From Sphacelaria rigidula (taxonomy: Eukaryota > Phaeophyceae > Sphacelariales), in NCBI GenBank assembly GCA_964200075.2, contig CAXNAA020000084.1:1-29280 (forward strand): DNA of 29,280 nucleotides, read 5' to 3'. A model generated the notes under the pieces. The model was not told the DNA's origin, made no database searches, and saw only the letters and a program-made list of their open reading frames with translations. The translations under genes were made by a program, and so were the position numbers. This document shows positions 1 to 9,900 of the stretch, piece after piece; the first letter of the stretch is position 1, and each line of letters begins with the position of its first letter.

Positions 1-1494
1 AAACGTCATAAAAGTGAACAATCCGTGGGTAAAAAATCTGTTGCCATAACATCCGGCCTGACCGTCGTTTTTTACTGAAAATTCGTGTTTGGCCTGATTC
101 GGTCGAAAACAAAAGTGCGGCCAGACGGAACTGTAGCGTTGCTCTGGAACGGTCTCAAGGAGTAGACCAAGTCATTCCAAGGCGTCAACTTTCGAGCGTG
201 AATCGACGGAGAAGGGCCCAAAAGGCAGTTTTTCACAGGAAGTTTGAACGGCTCCCGTTAGGGTTGGCCTAAGGGCCCTTACTCGTACTGCCTCTTTCGT
301 TGCACAGCCACTATTTCAGTAAAGAATATAGTCAACAGTCGTTTCACAATTTTTTGCATGTGCAACATGCCAGCTCCTCGCACAAACTCCAGGCTAAATG
401 GACTTCATTAACTCCCTCCTCCCCGGTGCTGTGAATTGAACCCTGTCCATCTCATCACGTCTTATTCTGTAGAGTGGGGGGGGGGGGGGTGTCTCTCTTA
501 TGCTGTAAATTGTATACCTCTCGTTCCTACCCCTCATCATATAGGGGGATGTAATCGGGTGTGCGTCGGTGACCACCTGAAGGACACCATCAGTATACGG
601 TACATTAGAGCACCTGGTGCGAGAGCGAATGTTTCATCGTTTCACAGTGATCCTTGGCTTTGAGCTACAGTATTGTCTTGTTTCAGGTATTTACAGTTGG
701 TTCACACCAGCTACTGACTGTTGTTCCGTGTATACAGCAGGGGTTGGGTATGATACACTTCTACAGTCAGTTCCACCAACCACCACGTACAGCGGGTGGT
801 CGTTGTAAAATCGGGTCAAGTTGAACTTCGCCAGGAGGCATCTTGCCATCTGCCCAAATGAAGAGGCGGCATGTACAGACACTCAGTACAGTCAGTATTG
901 CTGTCGATGTATTCAATACGATTCACTGGCCAAGCACAACGGTGAGTAGAGAAGGGTGCCTTCATCGTTCATCTGGTAGCGAGATGCAACATCGTTAGAC
1001 AAGGCGAGATGGACACCGAAGTACGTCACAGCTCTAGCGAACAAACTATCGATCAAATACAAATGAAAGTTTCACAATACGAACACGGGCGCTCGCGTCT
1101 ATCATAGCAGGATACAAAACCAAAGTATGACCACCTGTGAGGAAATGAAAAAAAGTTCGTACGATTCATAACTATTCATGCGCACATCACCGAGAAAAAA
1201 GAAAATGAAGATGGCAAGGCAAGAAGATCAAAGGGGGTGCGAAGAGTGAAGATTGAGTGCGACATTCATCTACGCTACCAGGCACGCAGTAACGAGGAGG
1301 TTCAACCGTTCAAAACGTTGCACCTGACTTTCATCACATGTGGCATCGTCTTCGGACATGAGAAGGTACCGCAGTGTGTCGTCTTTTCTGGACCTGCGAG
1401 GGAATCATGTTATCATTACAGACAAAACGGTACGCAATCTCGACCTATCTACATCGTTGCCCGATGTACATGTATGAGAGGTACCCACACGTAC
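1..1494. other. No recognisable exon; probable long intron or flank of the transporter gene
   Basis: The transporter exon ending at 1495 is followed on the minus strand by a GT donor in phase 1. I looked leftward on the minus strand for a phase-matched exon encoding the next EamA helices and found none. This stretch is therefore either one long intron reaching past the window edge or intron plus unrecognised sequence. A run of 14 G at 476-489 is the only low-complexity tract. Short reading frames on both strands show no family features. Confidence 0.5.
476..489. repeat. Poly-G tract (14 G)
   Basis: An uninterrupted run of G in otherwise unremarkable non-coding sequence. It may be a true mononucleotide repeat or a sequencing or assembly weak point, as with the other G/C runs in this window. 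Confidence 0.9.
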
Positions 1495-2867
1495 CTGCGA
1501 TCAAGACCTCCTTTTGGTTTTTCCAGTCAGCGAAGGGTAGCATCGCGCCCGCCGCGATGAAAAAACGTACAAATGCAGAAGCTGCATCTGGTATGGCCCC
1601 ATGATTTTCCACGAACTTCACCTATTCCACGAAAAAGAGAGGCACAGACTTGAGCACATTACTTCGTTTCGAAATCCCCCACTGCAAGGAACATCTCCGA
1701 ACGCTTACGCATGCACTCGGAGAGCTTGATTGCACTTTTACGAATAGACCAGACCGATTTCTTCGTGGCGAGTCACGGTTCATGATATCAGTATCATAGA
1801 GTGGTGTCACAACACCGGTCGCCATGGGCTAAGCCACAAGTCTCACCCTTCGTGGACCGTTTGTTAGGGGAGGTTTCGAACACGAATCGAACATGTTGAG
1901 GATGGTATCACATGATAAACAGACCAGTGAGAATCTCGCGTGGTCATGGAGTACGCAGAGGATTTGGAGATAGCGGGGGAAGTGAAGGGGTAGGTTCAAG
2001 CCTGACCTTCTCCAAGATGGATGCTCGAGATAAAGAAAAAGATTCAACACCTGACTATAATTGTGCTGGCAGTGGCCGGCGCCTGACACAGAAACCAGGC
2101 GGGCAGCGGGGAACAGTACAGAAGTTAGAACACCCTGAAAGAATAAAGCAGTGTACACTATAACTGACCACCGGGAAGTTGGTGCCCATAATCGCAGCCA
2201 CCGCAAGCAAAAGCACTCGATATCCCCAGTACTCCCATCCTTTTTCGCCATCCCCGGTCAAATTCGAGTCGCTTGTGTGCTGGCTCTCCGTGCTGACGGC
2301 ACTACCGATACTGTTGTTACTTTTGGCAGTGCCGCTGCTTGCACCCTCGCCTGCTCCCGTCCCCGCAAACGCCGAAATAGCCCTCTCCCTCAAGATATTC
2401 ACACCAGCAGCGTCTTCCACCCCGATGTTCAACACTCCCAGTTCCGTCTTGCTCGCTGAACCCGTGCGCTTGGCTCCTTCACAACTCGAAAGTATTGGGC
2501 TGTTGGTGTCACTGAACAAGTACTGACTGGTTTCCGAGTTGAATCTGCGTCGCGCGCCTTGTATGTTTCCATATTGACCGCGCGAAGAAGCTAGGTTCAA
2601 AGGATCGAACGTTCCGCCACCGCCCTTCCCACCTCTCCCGGGACTGTCCATCCTCTCCATTGAATAAGCAGAACATCGTCGGCACTCGCTGCGCTTGCTT
2701 GTCCATCGTGGTTTGTGCTTCAGCCCGCCGTATCTCGCTAATGAAGCTGTCGGTCGTGTTGTTCGAGGAGTGTGTGTTCCAAATGCAAAGGCCGCGGTTG
2801 TTGGGGCCATGAGGCACAAGTGTACTGCTGCCAGTACGGCCGCTATTGTTACCGTGGTATGTGGCAT
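1495..2867 (-). CDS. Plastid-targeted EamA/DMT-family transporter, 5' part (exons 1-2)
   Basis: Two exons on the minus strand: 2867-2169 (233 codons, ATG at 2867) and 1621-1495 (42 codons plus one base). The junction is phase 0. The donor reads CCGGTG|GTCAGT and the acceptor follows a pyrimidine-rich tract ending in ATAG. Residues 1-26 form a hydrophobic signal peptide. It is followed by an AA|FAF junction and a basic, Ser/Thr-rich stretch, as in bipartite plastid presequences of secondary-plastid algae. Residues about 30-210 are low-complexity and probably disordered. At about 216-233 the first membrane helix ends in MGTNFPV. Across the splice it continues as VKFVENHG, then a helix with AFVRFFIAAGAMLPF. 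This GTNFxVVK ... RFxIAA...LP layout is typical of the first two helices of EamA proteins, which move small metabolites across membranes. Substrate unknown. Later helices are missing, so the gene is partial here. Upstream of the start it faces the kinesin gene. Confidence 0.8.
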
Positions 2868-3998
2868 GGTGTGTGTCTAGTAGGCGAGATTCACCACACC
2901 ACAGTCAGTGCAGTACCGTACTCTACTGGGCCGAAACAGTGCAGCACGGTACTGGGCCGCTGACCTGGCGCTGACTGCTGTGGTTTCATGCAATGATTTC
3001 GGGCAACAATGATCCTTGTATGCAGGTCGCCGTCGCTGTCGGTCGCGTACGACAAAGGTTTTTATCCAAAAGCATCAAAGGATTAGTCGAGGATGCAAAA
3101 AAGCGAAGGCCTAGGGGGCGATGCAAACCAGGCACGCGGCAAGGACAGTGAGATAGCACCCTTTACAAGCCGGACCGTATTCAAGGTGGGTGAATGCATG
3201 GTCCATTTGTTGTTGTTATCGTGTAGATATGTTGGATGTTACACGGGATTGCTATCTTAACTGTCTGCGACTGCCTAGGCTGGCTGTGTCTGTGTGCACT
3301 ATCTGTACCCATCCTACAGACATAGTATCTAGTATGCTGTTTTGTGCTGAATTCATAGCTCGAAACTTGTCCGTCACTTCAGTCTGTAGGGCACGGCGCT
3401 ATGCGCTTTACTGCATCGTAAATCTATGAACTGTTTGGCTGTCTGTACCCCCATACACACCTGCTCTGCGGTATAATAACCATCCGCACCGACATAGCAT
3501 ATCGAGGTGTCGGATCCATTTCTCAAACAAATTGCTGCTGCCATTATCCCTGTACTACACTGCAAGTGACACAGTTCTCTACTGTAGATATTGCACATGA
3601 TTTCCCAGGGTTTTAAAATCTCTCCCCAGGGTGAACGCGCGCCGTAACCGTTTTTACAGGGCGAGCGGGGGTCTTCGTTCCCGTCGTGTAGGGTTGCACT
3701 GTACTGATGATTGCAAGGTGATATTCAAGTACAACGCTTGGCGCGAATGTTGCCGATCACGCCGAAATAGGTCGCAGCTGGTACCATCCATTATATTGAT
3801 AGCTTTCCGACAAAACGTCAAGCCGAAAACCTGACCCTGTTTTTATCATGGTGTGTAGATTATTCGTATGTGTTGAATTGAATGTTTAATGTTTAAATTT
3901 AAAAAGACAAGCGTTATTCATCATTGTTCACCAACGGCTCGACACAGGCGCTTCCCTGCTGCGAGACGCGACGATACGAGTGTACTGCAAAACTTCCT
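2868..3998. promoter_or_regulatory. Divergent intergenic region between transporter and kinesin genes
   Basis: About 1.1 kb separates the two start codons, which point away from each other, so both promoters and 5' untranslated regions should lie here. I see no convincing TATA box or other named element. An A/T-rich stretch at about 3865-3910 lies just upstream of the kinesin exon, and an inverted repeat lies near the transporter start. The promoter role is inferred from gene arrangement only. Confidence 0.45.
2902..2977. repeat. Imperfect inverted repeat upstream of the transporter
   Basis: CAGTCAG at 2902-2908 and AGTACCGT at 2912-2919 are matched in reverse complement by ACGGTACT at 2946-2953 and CTGACTG at 2971-2977. 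TACTGGGCCG also occurs twice between or beside the arms. It could be a small foldback element or a cruciform-forming regulatory site. It lies within about 110 bases of the transporter ATG. Confidence 0.5.
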
Positions 3999-6900
3999 AT
4001 GGCGAACGAGGCACCGCTCGCGGCAGCGAGGTCGGAGGCGGACGATATAGATGTTGACAGCAACGACATCACTGGTGCTGCTTTTACTCTTGCATCAACT
4101 GCTGACGCCAATCGAAGTCGTAGCATTCCAGGCAACAGCGGTTCGGGAACGTCAACGACCACATGCCTAGTTGCGGACGATGGCGAGTTGGAACATGAAC
4201 GTCCTGTCGCCACCGACGGGCCGACACACAAAGTGTACACGGGATCAGCCGGACCACTGGACTGCGAAAATATTCACAACGCAAGCACCGCCTCAGGTGG
4301 TGTCGCCCAGATTTTCGGCGTCGGGGCCCAGGGCGGGATCGATTTTCGAGATGCTGGTACAGATGACGTGGTTGTGGTTGGCGACACAAGCAACAGCTTC
4401 GGAACTACCTCGCACACCGCTGGTTCGAGCACTTATACTGCTACAGACGAGATCCAGGATAGTATTTGTAATCGGAGGGACGAGAAGCAGGAGTTATTAA
4501 AAAGCTTCGAGACTGAAAACAGCCAGGTAGGGCAAATGACTGTTGTGCCATGTGAGATCATTCAAAGAAATTGTCGTCCCATATAAACATCATGGTCGGT
4601 GCAAGATTATGTCCGCTGACAGTCCCGCGAGTATTTGGAGGACATCCAGAGGGTAATTGGATGTGGACGGTTGATAGGAACGATGCAAAATATAAATCTA
4701 TACATCTCACCCAACAGGCGTGCAGTAGTTGCCATCAACAGGGGAGATCGCCTGTTTCCTCCTGTTCATGCACGATTTCGCTTTGTGTCCCTGACATCTT
4801 GTATATATTACCATCACTGCTGGGAGTAGCGGACGCACTGATGCGTATGACGCCGAGAATATGCGTGGCAGTGTTCTTCTCTACGTAGACGTTTTCTCTC
4901 CACCGCACCCCGGCACCCCCCCCCCCCCAAAAAAAAAAAAACCCCCGGTGAGGGACCCACCCCCACACCCAGATTTTCCGGGGGGACCGAAGAAGCGCCG
5001 GGGCGTCGCGGTGGCGTACAGGTCGACTATACTACTGTATTGGCCAGTGTGTCAATAATACTTTAGTGTTTGGAGAACCACGAAATGCACGATTAGCACC
5101 ATGTGTTGCCGCCGGGGGTGATATACACAAACCGAGGGAATCTGCTCAGCTTCAGCGTTGAGGCTATCGACGTTGAAGGTCAGTCGGCAATGTTGCTCGA
5201 ATGCACGTCTGGCACCCAAATGATTGAGGTCTACCACAGTAGTTAGATCTCATCTACTTCTCACCAACGTAATTCCCTTACATCATGCGTGCGAGCCTCA
5301 CCCAGCGTCGCTTCTGAAGCGTCTATACTGTTCACAGTGGCTGCGCGGACGGCACGTTCGTTTCCCCTCGGTTACATGTCAACGAGAGAAATATGATGCT
5401 CCCAGGTGGAAATATTCACGTAAACCAGAAGGTGGACCACAAAACAGTCCTAGTGTTTGCTGATATTGTAGGGGAATACATGATACTGTGGGTACATATC
5501 TCAAGTTAATTCGGCCCTATTTTCCCAGTGTAATTGGCACTGCGAAATAGGATCCTGTCATTTGGGCCCTCGGCGTGTGCTATTTCTCTCATCGTCCTGC
5601 TGTAACAACGCCGTCTTCGTGGGGTATGTCCCTTGTTTATACGACAGGACAATGAGGGGACTGGGGTCGAGCCTGGAGACGACAAGCTTGTGCCGTCAGA
5701 TCTGAACACGGGGTTCGGTTCCCTGAGCCAAGATGAAGCTCAGGACGGCGGTATGCCACCTCAGATCCACATCCCGAGGGGAAGCAGAGGAGCATCACCC
5801 GCGTCCAGTAAAAAATCTCCGCTGTTCGGCAGTACTCCGCTACAAAAACCGACGGGAGTATCGCCGGCGTCGAGCAAAAATTCTCCATTGTCCGTCGGTA
5901 CTCCATTATCCGTCGGTACTTCATTGTCCGCCGGCACCCCGCCGCGGAAAATGAGTTCGAGTGTAACCTTAGCTGCGAGGGGTAACGCGGAGGAGAAGAC
6001 TCTAGGGGAGAGACTGGAGGCTGCTCTAGGGGAACGGACGGGAGCTGATGATGGCGATAGGCGGGTGTTGGTCAGCGCTTCTTCAGGGTGAGTCCATCCC
6101 GCTGCTCGAAAGCTTTCTTGTTTTCATCTCTATCGCGCACTGAGGGTTCTGACTCAGCATTGATTCACTGTTGTCCTCACATGCGATGTGTGTCGAGACT
6201 GAGATTGTGTGACAACAGCTCTCACTCGAGGTGTGACCGGTATTTACGTTCAGCTTTACACTCTCTAGCTCCATATTCCCGGTGCTGAGCCTAATTGACG
6301 CGCTACTGAAGCTCCTTCGAATACGTCCTTTTTCACATATTAATATTGCTGGTGCAGGGTCAACCTACGTGCCGTCAGATCTCGTGAAGGTACCCCCAGT
6401 CCACATGGAACGAGACGGGGCGGAAGGGGTCAAAGCGTGCCAACGTCCGCAACGAGAGGATCCGGGCGTGGTCTGCGTATTGCGCGCTCCACTGGCAGTA
6501 CTCCTCGTAGTAGCCGAAGTCCAGAGAACAGGCGGGGTAGCATTTCGTTCGTCGAGTACGTGGCAAGCAGGTGAGATCGCACGGGTATGTTGGTGCGCTC
6601 ATGTGTCCGAGAAAATGTAATCAACTGCTGAATGTCCGTTAGTACGTCGCTCATTCAGTCAGCCTTGGAAGAGCGCCAAATGCGCTCTAGTCACGAAAAT
6701 CCGCTCTTTGAATACTCAGAGAGCTCGTCTTTCTGTTTATGACACTCTGTCGTTCCCCCCCTCCCTCCAATCCAGCCATAGCGAATTGTCGCTGCTGGAG
6801 GCTTCGCGCCATTCCCCCGCCGGCAGCAAGAGGCCGCGCGATCGTAACGCACTAAGGGTAGCAGTGCGGGTGAGGCCCATCATTGCCCGGGAGAAGGGTT

Positions 6901-9900
6901 CGAGGACGGTGGTATGCGAGGGGGGCGATGGGCGACTGGTGGTGGTCAATCCCAAAAAGTTCAGGGCTAGTCCAGATGCGGTAAGCGGGCAAATCAACTA
7001 CAGAGCATGCTTGGCACTAGATGAGTGAGCACACGCCACCTTGGGCAATGCGCCTGCAGGAGGGTGGTGCCAGCACAGCAAATGATGTAACCCTTTCTCC
7101 ATCATCACCGAGTGATGTGCATACGTTCAACGTGTATCTCCGGTTCTCGTGGTATGTGTTGGCCGTGTTTCTCCGCGAAGGTCCTGGCCACAGCATCGGC
7201 CGTGAGCCGTGCCAACATGGCTACTTCAGACTGGCTCAGACGCTTCGACTACGACCGAGTATTTTGGTCTCATCCCCAAAGTCGGAAAGATGCGACCGAT
7301 GAGGGGGGGAGCACGGTGGAGGAAGAGGGGGCCGACATTCCTGCCACTCAGGGCTCGGTCTACGAGGGATTGGGCGAGAGGATTGTGGATGATGCTATCA
7401 ATGTCAGTGCCAACCGCTTGTTTCGGAGGTTTGGGGTGGCAAACACACACACACACACACCTTATACCGAATGTAGCACCTTGTGCACTTTAACTTCATG
7501 TCAAGGAGTGAGCTACCGCGGCACACCCCGCTCAGGATCTCGTTTATCCACATTCACTTGCGAGGTACGCACGCCATCACATATGGGCGTGACTAGCGAA
7601 GACATGGCCAAGCGATACGAGTGCGCGCATCCCCGTTAGTCTTCTCCGTCGCTTTCCTTCGTGTTTTGCAGGGCATCAATTGCTCGTGCTTTGCCTACGG
7701 ACACACGGGCAGCGGTAAGACTTACAGCATGTTCGGCGTTGGTGACCGCACAAGATCGCCGTTCAACGCGGCGGAGCTCTCGGGGGCCCCGGAAGGGGAC
7801 AGATTTGGGCTGGTCCCCCGCGTTTGTTACCACCTGCTACGCCGTTTGAAAGAAGGTCTGCGTCAGTTCTGTCGTCATTCATGACTTGGTAGCATCAATA
7901 GCAGTAGTTCGCACGAGTACAGAACCACTCCAAAAAATATTTCTGTGCTTGTGAAGGCTCTAGGTTATAAAAGCCGTTGCTTCCGCAACCAGTCGTCTCG
8001 CATCAGTACGTTTCTCGTAGCGCCATCGTTGAGTCGTTGACCTACGGGTACTGCACCAAAAGCGGAATTTGGCAAATTCCTGTGGGCAGCGTGCATTACA
8101 CTTGATACAATTGGTTGAGGTTGCGAGGACTCGAGGTAGAGTTCGGCCCGTTGTGGGTACCGACCATCTCTCTGTCTTATGATGGTACACGAGATATATT
8201 CTGGGGGTTTCGTACCGCTGCCCAAGAGCTTAGAAGCCTATGTACCGTGAATCGTGGTTCTGCACTTGCTGTTTCGCGACTCCTTCCTCTGCTCCCGTTA
8301 CCCAGGTGTTTCGACCGATCCGGTAGCAACAGAAGCTCATCTTTCCGTCCAGTTCGTGGAGATCTACAACGATAAGATCAGAGATCTACTCCACCCAGGA
8401 GCGGACTCGAGCGCTTTTCGCGTGCGAGAGCACCCTCAAACGGGACCCTACGTGGATAACCTCGTTCCTGTCCAGGTTGAGTCGTGGAGCCAACTTCGCC
8501 AGCTCCTGGCTCTAGGGTGTGCCGCGAGAACGGAAAGGGATACCCCTGAGAACAGCAAAAGTAGTCGCGGTCACGCGATTCTCACGCTCGAGGTATGATG
8601 ATGCAGTACAACGTCCCCTGGCATCGCGGTGGCTACTAGCCGATCAGCCGATCTCGATTTGTAGCGTCCGGGGCGCTTAGCTCACGTAGAACGCGATAGC
8701 ATGTATGGTGCTGTCTATTAATGGGGCGTGAAGAATGTTGCCTCGACGTTTGAGACGGTTTCCAAGCGTACGCGTGTTGTGCTAGGGTCGGGGACTGTTT
8801 TTTCGTGGTTCTTCGACTTCCGTCTAAAAACACACCACCACAAGAAACCGAACTGTGAAGGGTGTTGGTGACATGGTGTGGAGCATACTTGTTATTCCCC
8901 GCACATGTCTACAATGCAACTGCTTCATTCCGCTGTTATCACTAGCCGCATTCGAATGGCTAGCTCCCGAGCACTTATTTTGCATCTTCCACTTGTTATC
9001 TCTGGTGGTCATCGTCGTTTGGTCGAACTTGTAAACAGTCCCGGACCGCTGCCGGGCAGAGCCGAGTCCAGATGGTGGACCTTGCTGGCTCAGAGAGGGA
9101 GTCCTCTGCGAAAACACGCCGCGAGATTGATGGATCGGATGGCCGTAGCCAAACCACCATGAGAGACAGTGGAGGGGGAGAAAGTGCCGATGGCCGTACA
9201 CTGTCGCAACGGCTGCGCGAGACGGCACAGATTAAGAAGGCCTTGAGCAATCTGGGCATCATCATTAAGGGCTTGTCTAGGGGAGATCGGGCGGTCGGCC
9301 TTCCCTTCCGCGATTCCATACTCACGTGGCTGCTCAAGGTCAGTACCGTTGAACTTACGAACGAGACGTAGCATTTTGAATTATTTTATTAAACTATCAA
9401 CATGATCCACATGCTGGTCGGAATGATGCTCGTTTGTTGCGTCATCCTAGCAGGATAGCTACGGAGAAATTTTGTTGGCGGTGGTTTGTGTCGAACTGAC
9501 GCCCCCAACTACATGTACATCGCGCGCAAACATCTCGTAAAAACAGGAAGCGCTTTCGGGTCGTGCGCGCACCACTATGCTCGCCACGATCAGCCCGTCG
9601 TCCGATAACTACGTGGAGACCATGAACACGCTCAAGTACGCCGAGAGGCTACGCAAGGCTAGCGTTCACATGTATTGGAATCGAGAAATGGCGGCAGCAA
9701 AGATCACAAAGGTGAGATCTGCCTTGGTGCAGCCCTGTCTACCGAAAGGATCAGATTCCCTGAGTGGCATGTGGTGTTCGCTTACGTGCTCTTGCCCACT
9801 GGTTGTTTATCATTGCCTTACATTCGCTGTTCGCAACCGAGGCAACTAACTAACAACATGCTTGTTGTGTTCTTGTGGTATCCGTAGTGAGCAGCTCGCT

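Larger units (their letters stand above)
3999..6570 (+). other. Kinesin N-terminal extension, exons 1-3 (disordered)
   Basis: The first three exons encode about 393 residues before the motor exon. Exon 1 is acidic and rich in Ser, Thr and Gly. Exon 2 is rich in SP and TP pairs, with near-repeats of SPASSK(K/N)SPL. Exon 3 turns basic and Arg/Ser/Gly-rich, with TPRSSRSP-type sequence. No folded domain is recognisable. Exon 3 has no internal ATG but is open in the one frame demanded by phase-2 junctions on both sides, which supports it as coding. The SP/TP and basic-Ser motifs would suit proline-directed kinase sites or microtubule binding; that is inference. Confidence 0.75.

Noticed and set aside
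1829-2251. 140-codon minus-strand frame overlapping the end of transporter exon 1
   Set aside because: It uses another frame through the exon and continues into intron 1. The spliced alternative gives a clear EamA match.
2151-2526. Plus-strand frames opposite transporter exon 1
   Set aside because: The minus-strand frame has signal peptide, membrane helix and a phase-matched splice to an EamA exon; the plus-strand frames have none of these.
7441-7640. Continuation of kinesin exon 5 as an open frame
   Set aside because: Ending the exon at 7402 and joining to 7672 restores an unbroken kinesin motor match; the extension encodes AC-repeat peptides.
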